Below, one piece after another: positions 1 to 9,447 of a DNA stretch of 64,000 bases (positions are counted from its first letter, which is position 1; each line of letters starts with the position of its first letter). This DNA is from JAJPKK01 sp963781195 (GTDB taxonomy: Bacteria; Pseudomonadota; Alphaproteobacteria; Rhizobiales; Xanthobacteraceae): NCBI GenBank assembly GCA_963781195.1, contig CAWAEZ010000015.1, positions 35,644 through 99,643 of the forward strand, given 5' to 3'. A model generated the notes under the pieces. That model saw only the letters and a program-made list of their open reading frames with translations. It searched no databases and had not been told where the DNA came from. A program made the position numbers and the translations under genes.

Positions 1-398
1 TCTCGCTGGAGCAAGTGGCTCCCGAGCCGGCACCTACGCCGGTGCCGATGCCTCCGGTGCGTCACGTCTCCGCCGAGCGCACGGGCGGTGTGCTCAACGA
101 GGCGCAAATCGCGAGCATCAAGAAACGGCTCAAGCTGACGCCCGACCAGGCCTCCCTGTGGCCGGCGGTGGAAGTCGCGCTGCGCAACATCAATTACGCA
201 CCCAAGGCGCGGGACCTGAAGGTCGCGAGCGTCCACAGCAGTGCGCCGATGGCCTATGTGGATCCCGACAGCAACGAGGTGCAGCGGCTCAAATATGCGG
301 CGATCCCGCTGATCATGCGGCTCAACGAGGATCAGAAGCAGGAAGTGCGATCGATGGCCCACGTGATGGGCCTCGAGGGCGTCGCGTCCTCGTTCTGA
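1..398 (+). CDS. Conserved hypothetical protein, 5' truncated by window edge
   Basis: The frame is open from the first bases of the window, so the true start probably lies outside. A GTG at 15 is only an internal candidate. The visible part of about 130 residues starts with a Pro-rich linker and continues with a helical segment around the motif LKLTPDQASLWPAVEVAL. That resembles the LTxxQ-like helical proteins common in Rhizobiales periplasms, but the resemblance is weak and no function can be given. No catalytic motif or membrane segment is visible. A strong hairpin terminator follows the stop. Confidence 0.6.
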   Translation, partial: SLEQVAPEPAPTPVPMPPVRHVSAERTGGVLNEAQIASIKKRLKLTPDQASLWPAVEVALRNINYAPKARDLKVASVHSSAPMAYVDPDSNEVQRLKYAAIPLIMRLNEDQKQEVRSMAHVMGLEGVASSF

Positions 399-415
399 CG
401 CGGCACGAAAATCAG

Positions 416-457
416 AAGGCCGGCGGGGTCCGCGGGACCGCGCCGGCCTTTTTTTTC
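416..457 (+). terminator. Rho-independent terminator
   Basis: A GC-rich stem (AAGGCCGGC pairing with GCCGGCCTT) is followed by a run of eight T on the plus strand. It lies just after the stop of the upstream hypothetical gene and before the stop of the convergent PQQ dehydrogenase, so it may insulate both. Confidence 0.85.
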
Positions 458-465
458 GGCTCGTC

Positions 466-2241
466 CTACAGGCCGAACACGAACAGCATCGACGCCGTCG
501 AGGTGTTCTTGAGTTCGGGCGCCTGCGGGATGACGTTGTTCGGTTGCCGCGAACCCACCAGCACCGCGACGTATTGCTTGCCGTTCACCGCATATGTGAT
601 CGGCGGCGCATTGATCCCGGTGCCGACGTTGAAGCTCCACAGTTCCTGGAGGGTTTTCGCGTCGTAAGCGCTGAACGTTCCGTCGATATGGCCGAGGAAG
701 ATGAGATTGCCGGCCGTCGCCATCGCACCGGCGTAGTTCGCATAGTCGAGCCGCTGACTTGCCTTCGTCTCGCCGGTCACCGGATCAATGGCCTTGAGCG
801 CGCCGTACAGCCGGGGGGATGGGGGCATGAAGGCTCCGCCGATGAATCGCTCACGCGGCTTCACGCCACCGCCTTGATCATCGCGATCCTTTTGCTCGGT
901 GGTCTGTACGGAACTGCAACCCTCGATCGACGGAACGTAGATGAGCCCGAGTTGCGGATTGTAGGCGCTGGGCTGCCAGTTCTTGCCGCCGGAGACCGAC
1001 GGGCAAAGCCGTTCGCCCAGCGGCCGCGCCCGCGAGCCGTGGCTGCCTGGAGCATAGATTTGCACGTTTGCATTGGGATCGTAGTTGAGCGGCTTGCCGG
1101 TCTTGGGGTCGAGGCCGGGGGTCCAGTTCAATTGATCGACATACTGTTTGCCGGCGATGAACGAGCCGTTGGTGCGATCGAGCGTGTAGAAGAAGCCGTT
1201 GCGCGCCGCATGCACGACGAGCTTGCGATCCTCGCCGTTGACCTTGGCGTTGATGATGGGATGCTCGGAAATCTCGTCGAAATCATAGGGGTCGTTCGGG
1301 GTGTACTGGTAGCCCCACTTGATCTTGCCGTCGCTTGGGTTGATGGCGAGAACGCTTGCCGCCCATTTGTTGTCGCCCGGCCGATACTCGGGGTCGAAAT
1401 CGGGGCCCGCATTGCCGATCCCCTGGTAGAAGGTGTCGCTGTCCGGATCGTAGGTCGCGGTCTCCCAGATCGAGCCGCCGCCGTGGCGCCAGCGCTCCTT
1501 GCCGTCTTTCCAGGTCTCGCTGCCGGGTTCGCCGGCGCCTGGAATGGTGTAGGTGCGCCATGCCGCCTTACCGGTGTTGAGGTCCGTCGCCTCGATGAAT
1601 CCGCGGATACCGTACTCGCCGCCGGCGGTGCCGACGATGGCGAGATCGCGGATGACCAGCGGGGCGATGGTCAGCGTCTCGCCCAGCGCGGGATCGACGA
1701 TCTTGCGCTCCCACACCACTTCGCCGGTCGCCTTGTTGATGGCGAACATGCGGCCGTCGAGCGCGATCGAGATCACCTTGTCCTTCCACAGCGCGACGCC
1801 ACGGTTATTGACGCCGCAGCAGGCGACGTCGCCGGCCCAGGCCCGATCCGTGCCGGGGTCCATCTTCCACTTGATGGTGCCCTTCTTGCCGCTGGTGAGA
1901 TCGATCGCGTAGACCGAGCCCCAGCCGTCGGGCACGTACATGATGCCGTCCTCGACCAGCGGCGTCGCTTCGAGGTTGCCGAACGCGTAGCGCCCGCCGC
2001 TCTGGAACCCGCTGAGCGCCACCGTGAAGACCGGCCGGAGATTCTTGACGGTGTCGGTGTTGATCTCATTGAGCGTGGAGAAGCGGTGCCCCTGGTAGTT
2101 GCCGTGATGCAGGATCCAGTTCTGCGGCTCGCGTTGCGGATTGAGCGCGCGCTCGGTGGTCATGTCGTCGGCGCCGGCCGGTGTCATCGCCGTCGTCAGC
2201 AACAGAGTGCCGACGATACCGAACAAGAATGCTGGCTTCAT
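466..2241 (-). CDS. PQQ-dependent methanol/ethanol-type dehydrogenase (lanthanide-type signature)
   Basis: Periplasmic quinoprotein alcohol dehydrogenase, 591 residues, oxidising an alcohol and passing electrons to a cytochrome c. The start at 2241 is chosen because AGGAGGAG precedes it and a Sec signal peptide follows (residues 1-24, ending PAGA). Family marks in order: adjacent Cys141-Cys142 (the vicinal disulfide over PQQ), GGEYG with Glu209, GNAGP with Asn277, and the active-site segment DPYDFDE. In that segment the catalytic Asp320 is followed two residues later by Asp322. In XoxF and ExaF/PedH that second Asp marks lanthanide rather than calcium use; MxaF has Ala there. No xoxG/xoxJ or PQQ synthesis genes are adjacent. 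Substrate unknown. Confidence 0.9.
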   Translation of the reverse strand: MKPAFLFGIVGTLLLTTAMTPAGADDMTTERALNPQREPQNWILHHGNYQGHRFSTLNEINTDTVKNLRPVFTVALSGFQSGGRYAFGNLEATPLVEDGIMYVPDGWGSVYAIDLTSGKKGTIKWKMDPGTDRAWAGDVACCGVNNRGVALWKDKVISIALDGRMFAINKATGEVVWERKIVDPALGETLTIAPLVIRDLAIVGTAGGEYGIRGFIEATDLNTGKAAWRTYTIPGAGEPGSETWKDGKERWRHGGGSIWETATYDPDSDTFYQGIGNAGPDFDPEYRPGDNKWAASVLAINPSDGKIKWGYQYTPNDPYDFDEISEHPIINAKVNGEDRKLVVHAARNGFFYTLDRTNGSFIAGKQYVDQLNWTPGLDPKTGKPLNYDPNANVQIYAPGSHGSRARPLGERLCPSVSGGKNWQPSAYNPQLGLIYVPSIEGCSSVQTTEQKDRDDQGGGVKPRERFIGGAFMPPSPRLYGALKAIDPVTGETKASQRLDYANYAGAMATAGNLIFLGHIDGTFSAYDAKTLQELWSFNVGTGINAPPITYAVNGKQYVAVLVGSRQPNNVIPQAPELKNTSTASMLFVFGL

Positions 2242-2501
2242 GAGTGCTCCTCCTGGAATCCGGCCCTGCAGGGCGGCATTTCGACCTGTTCGTGATCGTA
2301 TTTTGTGAACCGAGAATGCCCAGTCGGGCCGGCGCGCGCAAGCCCGGCTGCAGGCCGACTGCAGGTGTGGGTCGGTGGCACCGGGCCGTCGGCAGGCGTC
2401 GACCGGCTTCGCCGCGCGCCGCAGGCCGGCGTCAGGCGGGAGACGAGTCGCCGCCGGCGGATCGATGGCGGCGGCGACCTGCACAAAACCGGTCGCTTAC
2501 C

Positions 2502-3476
2502 TCATTCCCCGCGGATGCCCGCCTCGGCGGCGAGCTTGCGCCACCGGTCGATGTCGCGGCGGGTCCGCTCGGTCACCGCTTCCGGCGTGCTCGGATCGAT
2601 TTCCACGGCCTGCGCGGCCAGCGCCTCCCGCACCCCCGGCTCCGCCAGCACCGCATGGATTTCGCGGTTGAGCCGCGCGATGACGGCGGCGGGGGAGCCG
2701 GCCGGCATCATGATCGCGACCCAGAGCGTGGCGTCATAGCCGGCAAGGCCCGCTTCCGAAAGCGTCGGGACGCCCGGCAGCGCGGCGACCCGGTGCGCGC
2801 CGGTCACGGCGAGGGCGCGCAGCTTGCCGTCGCGCACATAGGGCAGGCTCGCGCCGATGGCGCCGAACTGGACCTCGATGCGGCCCTCGTTGAGATCGAC
2901 CACCGCTTGGCTCGCGCTGCGATAGGGCACATGGGTCAGCTGCACGCCGGCCATATGGGAGAATAGCTCCCCGGCGAGATGTGCGAGGCTCGTCGGCCCG
3001 ACCGACGAGTAGTTCAGCGACCGCGGTTTCGCCTTGGCGAGCGCGATCAGCTCGGCGACGTCGTGCACCGGCAGGCCGGCATAGACGACGAGCGCATAGG
3101 GCGAATCGACCAGCATCGAAACCGGCGCGAAGTCCTTCACCGGGTCGTAGGACAGATTGGACTTCACCGCCGGGGTGATGACGTGGGTCGTCGAGGTGGC
3201 GAGCCCGATGGTGTAGCCGTCCGGTACCGCCCGCGCGATCGCTTCGGCGCCGAGATTGCCGCTGGCGCCGACTCGGTTCTCGATCACCACCGGTTGTCCG
3301 AGCCGCACCGCGAGGGGCTGGGCGACGATGCGCGAAATGATGTCGGTGGTGGCGCCGGCGGGGAACGGCACGATGAAGCGGATCGGCCGCTCCGGCCATT
3401 TTGCATCGGCGGTTTGCGCCTTCGCGCCGGTGCAGGCGATCAGCGCGGCCGCCAGGATCAGCACGAATCGGGACAT
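2502..3476 (-). CDS. Bug/TctC-family tripartite tricarboxylate transporter substrate-binding protein
   Basis: Periplasmic solute receptor of 324 residues. The start at 3476 is supported by AGAGGTG upstream and by the following signal peptide (SRFVLILAAALIACTGAKA). Typical Bug motifs are present: WPERPIRFIVPFPAG near the mature N terminus, NRVGASGN, PDGYTIG and the late VPTLSEAG. These proteins bind carboxylates or other small polar ligands through two main-chain loops. The start overlaps the hyuB stop (TGATG), so it is translationally coupled to the hydantoinase operon. Its ligand may be the substrate or product of HyuAB (inference). No TctA/TctB membrane genes are nearby. Confidence 0.92.
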   Translation of the reverse strand: MSRFVLILAAALIACTGAKAQTADAKWPERPIRFIVPFPAGATTDIISRIVAQPLAVRLGQPVVIENRVGASGNLGAEAIARAVPDGYTIGLATSTTHVITPAVKSNLSYDPVKDFAPVSMLVDSPYALVVYAGLPVHDVAELIALAKAKPRSLNYSSVGPTSLAHLAGELFSHMAGVQLTHVPYRSASQAVVDLNEGRIEVQFGAIGASLPYVRDGKLRALAVTGAHRVAALPGVPTLSEAGLAGYDATLWVAIMMPAGSPAAVIARLNREIHAVLAEPGVREALAAQAVEIDPSTPEAVTERTRRDIDRWRKLAAEAGIRGE

Positions 3477-5194
3477 CACGGCACCTCTGCGGCGGCGGCA
3501 GCTTCTACTGATTCGGTTGACTCTGGCGCCGCGGCTGGTGATCCGACGCCGGCGGTTTTCTGGTCGCGGCGGTCGGCCTCCACCGCGGCTGAATCGCGCT
3601 CGCCGGGCGACCCGTAACCGCCGCCCCCCGGCGTGGCGATGCACAGCCGGTCGCCGCGCGCGATGTGGCCGCTGAATTTGCTCGGCACCTCGCGTCCGAA
3701 CGGCGCCTCGCGGTCGAACAGCACGTAGCGGCTCTTGGCGCCGTCGGCACCGCCTTCGGCGCCTTTGGGCGCGAATTTCGCACGGTCGCCGCGCACATTG
3801 ATGGTCGAGCTCGCCGCCAGCATCTCGTATTCGCGAACCAGCCCCAGCCCGCCGCGATGGCGCCCGGCGCCGCCGGTCCCGGGCGCGAGCTCGTAGCGGT
3901 TGATGCGGATCGGATAGTCGATCTCGATCGCCTCGACCGGGATGTTCATGGCGTTCGAGGTTCCGGTGCTGATGCCGTCGGCGCCGTCGCCCGAGCGGGT
4001 CCCGCCCATGCCGCCGCAATAGCTCTCGTAGAACACGAAGGGACGCCCGGTGCGCGGATCGGTGCCGCCGAACGAAACGCCGGTCGGCACCCCGCAGGAC
4101 TGCGCCCCGATTCGCTCCGGCACCGCCTGGGCTAGCGCGCCCAGCACCACGTCGGCGACGCGATTGACCGTGACCGAGCGCGCATTCACCGGCGCCGGAT
4201 GGTGCGGATTGAGGACGGTGCCTTCGGGGACATGGATCTCGATCAGGCTCGCGAGCCCGTCATTGAAGGTGACGTCGTCGGAAAGCGCGCACATCACGCA
4301 ATAGAACACGGTGGTCCAGGTCTTCGAGAGCGGGGCGTTGAGCGGTCCTTTCACCTGCGGATCGGTGCCGGTGAAGTCGAAGCGCAGGCGGTCGGGCAGT
4401 ACGTCGAGCCGCACTCTGATTCCGACCGGGCGGTCGAGGTCGATCCCGTCATGATCCATGAAGTCGTGGAATTCATAGCTGCCGCGCCGCATCGCCGCGA
4501 TCTCCGCGCGCGCCTTCTCCTCGGTGATGGCGATCAGCATTTCCATGGCGTCGCGCACCGCGTCGGCGCCGAAGCGCTCGATGATCTGGGCCACCCGCCG
4601 CTCGCCGGTCAGCAGTGCCGCCTCCTGGGCGTTGAGGTCGCCGAAGAACATGTGCGGATTGCGCACATTGGCGCGGATCATCTTGCGCAGCGTCTCGTTG
4701 GGCCGGCCGGCCTCGTAGAGCTTCATCGGCGGCAGCACGATGCCTTCCTGATAGAGCTCGGTGGCGCGCTGCGGATTGCTTCCGGGCACCATGCCGCCGA
4801 CATCGGTGTAATGGATGATGCAGCCGGCGAAGGCGATCAGGCGTCCGGCGGCGAAGACCGGACGGTAGAGCGCGATGTCGGGCAGGTGGCTGCCGCCCTG
4901 ATAGGGGTCGTTGGTGATCAGCACGTCGCCCGGCGCCAGCGTCTCGCCCGGGAATTCGTCGAGGCAGGCCGCCAGCATGTACTTCATCGAGCCGAGATGC
5001 CCGGGGATCACCACCGGCTGCGCGACGATGCGGCCCTGCGCGGTGAAGATCGCGCAGGAGGCGTCCTGCGCCTCCTTGACGACCTGCGAATAGGCCGAGC
5101 GCAGCAGCGTGATCTCGATCTCCTCGGTCAGCGCGGTCAGCGCGCTCGCGAGGATGTCGAGGCGCAACTTGTCGAGCGCGGGCTTGCCGTTCAT
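3476..5194 (-). CDS. hyuB: Hydantoinase B/oxoprolinase family subunit
   Basis: 572 residues, the HyuB-type subunit of an ATP-dependent hydantoinase/oxoprolinase/acetone carboxylase-like enzyme. The N terminus has the family signature ITLLRSAYSQVVKEAQDASC. The body has ITNDPYQGGSHLPD, the metal/ligand loop GGMVPGSNP, and a C-terminal glycine-rich GGGGYGSPGERD. It lies 49 nt downstream of hyuA and overlaps the Bug receptor gene, so three genes probably form one transcript. The substrate (hydantoin, 5-oxoproline or another cyclic amide) cannot be told from sequence. The C terminus beyond the GGGGYG motif is Ala/Glu-rich and unusual. Confidence 0.92.
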   Translation of the reverse strand: MNGKPALDKLRLDILASALTALTEEIEITLLRSAYSQVVKEAQDASCAIFTAQGRIVAQPVVIPGHLGSMKYMLAACLDEFPGETLAPGDVLITNDPYQGGSHLPDIALYRPVFAAGRLIAFAGCIIHYTDVGGMVPGSNPQRATELYQEGIVLPPMKLYEAGRPNETLRKMIRANVRNPHMFFGDLNAQEAALLTGERRVAQIIERFGADAVRDAMEMLIAITEEKARAEIAAMRRGSYEFHDFMDHDGIDLDRPVGIRVRLDVLPDRLRFDFTGTDPQVKGPLNAPLSKTWTTVFYCVMCALSDDVTFNDGLASLIEIHVPEGTVLNPHHPAPVNARSVTVNRVADVVLGALAQAVPERIGAQSCGVPTGVSFGGTDPRTGRPFVFYESYCGGMGGTRSGDGADGISTGTSNAMNIPVEAIEIDYPIRINRYELAPGTGGAGRHRGGLGLVREYEMLAASSTINVRGDRAKFAPKGAEGGADGAKSRYVLFDREAPFGREVPSKFSGHIARGDRLCIATPGGGGYGSPGERDSAAVEADRRDQKTAGVGSPAAAPESTESVEAAAAAEVP

Positions 5195-5243
5195 GAGGAT
5201 GCTCCAGGTCGACGTTGCAAGGCTCGCGCCGATGATCGCGCCG

Positions 5244-7328
5244 TCATGACGATCGCGACATCACGATGTTTCCGAACTCGTCGCAGTGCGCCAGCCATTG
5301 CGGCGGGACGACGATGGTCGAGTCCTGGCCGGCGATCACGGCCGGCCCGGCGATGCGGTGTCCGGCGGCGAGGCGGTCGCGGTCGAAGCACGGGCAATCG
5401 TCGTGGGGCTGCCCGCGGAACCAGGTCCGCGCGTGGATCACCGGCACCGCCTCGCCTGCTGCCGGCGCCAGGCGCGGATGGCGCACGGCGCGGACCCGGC
5501 CGATCAAGGTGAGGCAGATGTTGACGAACTGCACCTCGCCCTCGGCGTGGCGGCGGCCGTAGATCCGTTCATGGGCCAGATGGAACGCTTCGATCAGGGC
5601 GTCGCGGTCGGCCGCCTGCGACCACGCCGCGACCGGCACGTTGATCTCGTAGGCCTGGCCGCGATAGCGCATGTCGGCGGACACCACGATCTCGGTGTGC
5701 TCGGCGCGCGCCCGCGCTTCCTTGGCGGTCTCGCCGCCGGCCGCGGTCAATTCGGTGATCAGCGCGGCGAGTTGCTCGATCGGCGTGTCTCGCACGGTGG
5801 CGACGAAGGTGCGGCGGAAATCGTAGCGCGCGTCCGCCGAGAGCAGGCCCTGGCTCGACAGCAGGCCCGGCGCCGGCGGCACGATCACCTCGGCGATGCC
5901 GAGCTCTTCCGCGAGTTCGGCTGCATGCACCGGGCCGGAGCCGCCGGAGGGGATGAGGCAAAAGGCGCGCGGATCGTAGCCCTGCTCGACCGAGACGATG
6001 CGCAGCATCTTGAGCATGTTCGCATTGGCGATCTCGACGATCGCCGCGCACACTTCCTCCTCGCTGGTGCCGAGCGGCGCCGCCAGGGTGTCGCGCACCA
6101 CTTGGCGGGCGCGCGCGACGTCGAGCTTCATGCGGCCGCCGAGGAAGTGATCGGCCGGAATGCGGTTGAGGATGACGTTGGCATCGGTCACGGTCACGCG
6201 CTCGCCGCCGTGGCCGTAGCAGATCGGCCCGGGCACCGCGCCCGCGCTCTCCGGGCCGACCTTGAGCACCTTGCCGGCGTCGAGCCGCACGATCGAGCCG
6301 CCGCCGGCGCCGACCTCGGCGAGATCGACGGTGGCTGCGCCGATGAAATAGCCGCCGCCCTGGAGCAGGCGGGACATGTTGACGCCGGTGCCGACCTCCT
6401 GGCCGGCCGCGAGCCGCACCACGCCGCCTTCGATGACGCCGGCCTTGGCGGTGGTGCCGCCCATGTCGAAGGCGATGACGTCCCGGCGCCCGACCAGCGA
6501 GCCGAAATAAGCCGCCGCGATCACCCCGGCCGCCGGCCCGGACTCGACGATCCGGCACGGGCTTGCGATCGCCTCCCGCGCCGCGATCACGCCGCCGTTC
6601 GACTGCATGAGCTGCAGCGACGCCGCGATGCCGAGCGTCTTCGCCTCGCCCGACAGGCGGTCGATGTAGCGCGACACCCGGGGCCCGAGATAGCTGTTCA
6701 CCACCGTGGTGCTGGCGCGTTCGTACTCGCGGTATTGCGGATAGATCTCGCTCGATACCGAGATGAACGCGTCCGGCATCATGTCGCGGGCGATCGCGGC
6801 GGCGCGGCGCTCATGGACGCCGTTGACGAAGCTGAACAGGAAGCAGATCGCGATCGCCTCCACCCCTTCGCCGGCGAGGCCGGCGAGCGCGCGGCGCACC
6901 GCGTCCTCGTCGAGCGGGATGACGATGTCGCCCTGGGCGTCGACGCGCTCGGGAATGCCGATGGTGAGCCGCCGTTCCACCAGCGGCGGCAGCTTGCGGT
7001 AGGCGGCATCGAACAGCGCGTAGCGCTTATGGCGGCGGATCTCCAGGAGATCGCGGAACCCCGCGGTGACGAGCAGCGCGGTGCGCGCGCCCACCCCCTG
7101 CAGGATGGTGTTGGAGGCGACGGTGGTGCTGTGGATGAGCTGGGCGACCGCGGCGAGGTCGACGGCGGGACCCGCCGCGTCGGCAGCCGTGCGGATCGCA
7201 TCGAGCACCGCTTCGGACGGATCATGCGGCGTCGAGGGAACCTTGACGGTCTGGATGTGGCCGGTTTCGCTGTCTTGGATCACCAGGTCGGTGAACGTGC
7301 CGCCGACATCGACTCCGAAACGATACAC
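5244..7328 (-). CDS. hyuA: Hydantoinase A/oxoprolinase family ATP-binding subunit
   Basis: 694 residues, the ATPase partner of HyuB. The ASKHA-fold phosphate loop GVDVGGTFTDLV sits at residues 5-16. A second ATPase element, AFDMGGTTAKAGVI, lies in the middle, followed by the hydantoinase A core (GGGSIVRLDAGKVLKVGPES) and SGGSGPVHAAELAEELG. Length and motif order match the family. It is upstream of hyuB in the same orientation. Upstream of it, 89 nt away, is the LigI-like amidohydrolase, so the operon probably starts further up. Confidence 0.93.
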   Translation of the reverse strand: MYRFGVDVGGTFTDLVIQDSETGHIQTVKVPSTPHDPSEAVLDAIRTAADAAGPAVDLAAVAQLIHSTTVASNTILQGVGARTALLVTAGFRDLLEIRRHKRYALFDAAYRKLPPLVERRLTIGIPERVDAQGDIVIPLDEDAVRRALAGLAGEGVEAIAICFLFSFVNGVHERRAAAIARDMMPDAFISVSSEIYPQYREYERASTTVVNSYLGPRVSRYIDRLSGEAKTLGIAASLQLMQSNGGVIAAREAIASPCRIVESGPAAGVIAAAYFGSLVGRRDVIAFDMGGTTAKAGVIEGGVVRLAAGQEVGTGVNMSRLLQGGGYFIGAATVDLAEVGAGGGSIVRLDAGKVLKVGPESAGAVPGPICYGHGGERVTVTDANVILNRIPADHFLGGRMKLDVARARQVVRDTLAAPLGTSEEEVCAAIVEIANANMLKMLRIVSVEQGYDPRAFCLIPSGGSGPVHAAELAEELGIAEVIVPPAPGLLSSQGLLSADARYDFRRTFVATVRDTPIEQLAALITELTAAGGETAKEARARAEHTEIVVSADMRYRGQAYEINVPVAAWSQAADRDALIEAFHLAHERIYGRRHAEGEVQFVNICLTLIGRVRAVRHPRLAPAAGEAVPVIHARTWFRGQPHDDCPCFDRDRLAAGHRIAGPAVIAGQDSTIVVPPQWLAHCDEFGNIVMSRSS

Positions 7329-7417
7329 CTAGCTCTCGCTCCCTGTTCATTTGCCCCGGTTCATTTTGGCGAGCACAATGCACGGGGCGCGGGGCCGGTC
7401 AATCGCGTTGCGGGCGG

Positions 7418-8281
7418 TCAGTCGTCGAATTGATAGAGCCGCGCCGGATTGTCGCTGAGGATCCGTTCGGCCAGCGCGTCCGACCCGACGGCGCGAACGA
7501 AATCGTCGACCACGGTGCGATAGGGCAGGGGCCGGTAGACCCCGGCGACGTCCGGGCCGAACTGGGCGTCATGGCCGGGCGTGTGCGGCCAGTCGCTGCC
7601 CCACACGCAGCGTTCCGCGGCGCGGGCGAGGATCGCCGCGAGCCACGCCGGATCGGGCTTCGTCTCGTGAGGATCGTCCGACACCCGATAGGGCGCCGAG
7701 AGCTTCATCCAGACATGGGTCCGTTCCAGGAGGTCCAGCAGGGCCTGTCCGGCGGCGCTGTCGGGCCCGGCATGGCCGTAGACGCCGTAGTGATCGATCA
7801 CCACGGGGACCTTGGCATGTCCGAGCAGGTCGCCGGCTGCGGCCAGGACGGCGATCGGCGCGATCACCTCGACGTGCCAGCCCATCGCGGCGGCGACCTC
7901 CGCCAGCGCCGCGAAGTCATTGGCGAGCCGGTCGCCGGCGTTGCCGATCGGGCTGTAGAGATTGATGCGCAGGCCGCGGACGCCGCGGGCGGCGTAATCT
8001 GCGAGGTCGGCCTTCGCGATCTTTGCAGGGTCGATCACCGCGACGCCGCGGCCGTGCGGGCCGAGCGTATCGAGGGTCTGCAGCAGCACGGTGTTGTCGG
8101 CGCCGTAGAAGCTCGGCTGCACGATGACGAAGCGCGTGATGCTGCGCGGCGCGGCGCTGCGGGACAGGTCGTCGAGCGAGGCCGGCAGCGCGAGATAGGT
8201 GCGCGTCGCGAGCTGCGGATAGCGCGCGATCGGCCCGATGACGTGGACATGGCTGTCGCAGCGCAAGGCAGGGCCCGTCAT
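7418..8281 (-). CDS. Amidohydrolase family 2 protein, 2-pyrone-4,6-dicarboxylate hydrolase-like
   Basis: 287 residues with the TIM-barrel amidohydrolase-2 pattern: N-terminal CDSHVHVIGP metal-binding motif, VVIDHYG around the middle, WMKLSAPYR, and WGSDWPHTP near the C terminus carrying the catalytic Asp. The pattern matches LigI-like lactonases that open cyclic pyrone/lactone carboxylates. It starts 13 nt after the upstream Bug receptor stop with GAGGATG as ribosome site. Context suggests hydrolysis of a cyclic acid imported by the neighbouring receptors; the exact substrate is unknown. Confidence 0.85.
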   Translation of the reverse strand: MTGPALRCDSHVHVIGPIARYPQLATRTYLALPASLDDLSRSAAPRSITRFVIVQPSFYGADNTVLLQTLDTLGPHGRGVAVIDPAKIAKADLADYAARGVRGLRINLYSPIGNAGDRLANDFAALAEVAAAMGWHVEVIAPIAVLAAAGDLLGHAKVPVVIDHYGVYGHAGPDSAAGQALLDLLERTHVWMKLSAPYRVSDDPHETKPDPAWLAAILARAAERCVWGSDWPHTPGHDAQFGPDVAGVYRPLPYRTVVDDFVRAVGSDALAERILSDNPARLYQFDD

Positions 8282-8294
8282 TCCGTGCCCATCC

Positions 8295-9290
8295 TCAGTT
8301 CACCTTGATGCCGGCGACTTCGATCACCTTCGCCCATTTGGCGATCTCGTCGCGCACGAACGCGGTGAACTCGGCCGGCGTGTCGCCGACCAGGATCGCG
8401 CCCTGGCTCGAAAGCTTGTCCTTCACCTCGGGGGCATGCAGGGCGGCCACTGCCACCGCGTTGAGCTTGGCGACGATCGCCGGCGGCGTCTTCGCGGCGG
8501 CGACCATGCCGTACCAGTTGTCGGCCTCGATCTGCGGATAGCCGAGCTCGAGCGTCGTCGGCAGGTCCGGCAGCGCCGGCACCCGCGTGTGGCCGCCCAC
8601 CGCCAGCGCCTTGATCTTGCCTGCCACGATCTGCGGCAGCAGCACCGGGACATCGGCGAACATGATCTGGAACTGGTGGCCGACGAGGTCGTTCACCGCC
8701 GGCGCCGCGCCACGATAGGGCACGTGCACGATGTTGATTCCGGCATTGAGCCGCAACTGCTCGCCGGCGAGATGCGGCATGCTGCCGGGCCCGGTCGAGC
8801 CGAAATTGATCTGGCCGGGCTTTGCCTTCGCGAGCGCCACCAGCTCCTTGAAATTGGACGCCGGCACGTCGGTCGACATCACCAGCAGCTCAGGCACCTT
8901 GGCGACCAGCGTGACCAGGCTCAGGTCCTTGAGCGGATCGTAGAGCACCTTGTCCTGCAGGCTGTAGCTGATGGCGATCGCACCGGCGCTGGCGATCGCG
9001 ATGGTGTAGCCGTCGGGATCGGACTTGGCGACGAAGTCGGTGCCCAGCGCACCGCCGGCGCCGGCCCTGTTGTCGATGATCACGAGCTGCCCGAGCAGGT
9101 CTTGCATCTTCTGCCCGACCACCCGGCCGATGACGTCGTTCGGGCCGCCCGGCGGGAACGGCACCACCAGCCGGATCGGCTTCACCGGATAGTCCTGGGC
9201 GCTGGCGGCGAGGCCGGAGGCGCAGACCACCCCTGCGCAGAGCAGGATGAACCCGGCCGCTCGCCCATGGGCCGAGGTGTTCGCCGTCAT
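8295..9290 (-). CDS. Bug/TctC-family substrate-binding protein (second copy)
   Basis: 331 residues with a signal peptide ending near ASAQ, then the Bug N-terminal block YPVKPIRLVVPFPPGGP, the NRAGAGGALGTDF loop, PDGYTIAIASAG and the late LPTTLELG. GGGAGGC at a good distance precedes the ATG. It is clearly divergent from the receptor at 2502-3476, so it probably binds another ligand. It is closely followed by the amidohydrolase gene, which links uptake with ring opening. No transporter membrane subunits are present. Confidence 0.92.
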   Translation of the reverse strand: MTANTSAHGRAAGFILLCAGVVCASGLAASAQDYPVKPIRLVVPFPPGGPNDVIGRVVGQKMQDLLGQLVIIDNRAGAGGALGTDFVAKSDPDGYTIAIASAGAIAISYSLQDKVLYDPLKDLSLVTLVAKVPELLVMSTDVPASNFKELVALAKAKPGQINFGSTGPGSMPHLAGEQLRLNAGINIVHVPYRGAAPAVNDLVGHQFQIMFADVPVLLPQIVAGKIKALAVGGHTRVPALPDLPTTLELGYPQIEADNWYGMVAAAKTPPAIVAKLNAVAVAALHAPEVKDKLSSQGAILVGDTPAEFTAFVRDEIAKWAKVIEVAGIKVN

Positions 9291-9447
9291 GTCTGCCTCC
9301 CTCGTTTGGTTTTGATTCGCCGGTGCGTCGGAGCGGTCAGCTTATCTGCGGTCGCGGCGGCGAAGAAGCGCGCGGGTGAAGATGCCGCAGGTCGCCGGCG
9401 GGGAAGGAATCGACGGACGCGATGGGGCGGCGCTGTGGGCCTATGCG

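Noticed and set aside
544..2295. 583-codon plus-strand open frame opposite the PQQ dehydrogenase
   Set aside because: Antisense shadow with low-complexity composition; the dehydrogenase motifs on the minus strand are decisive.
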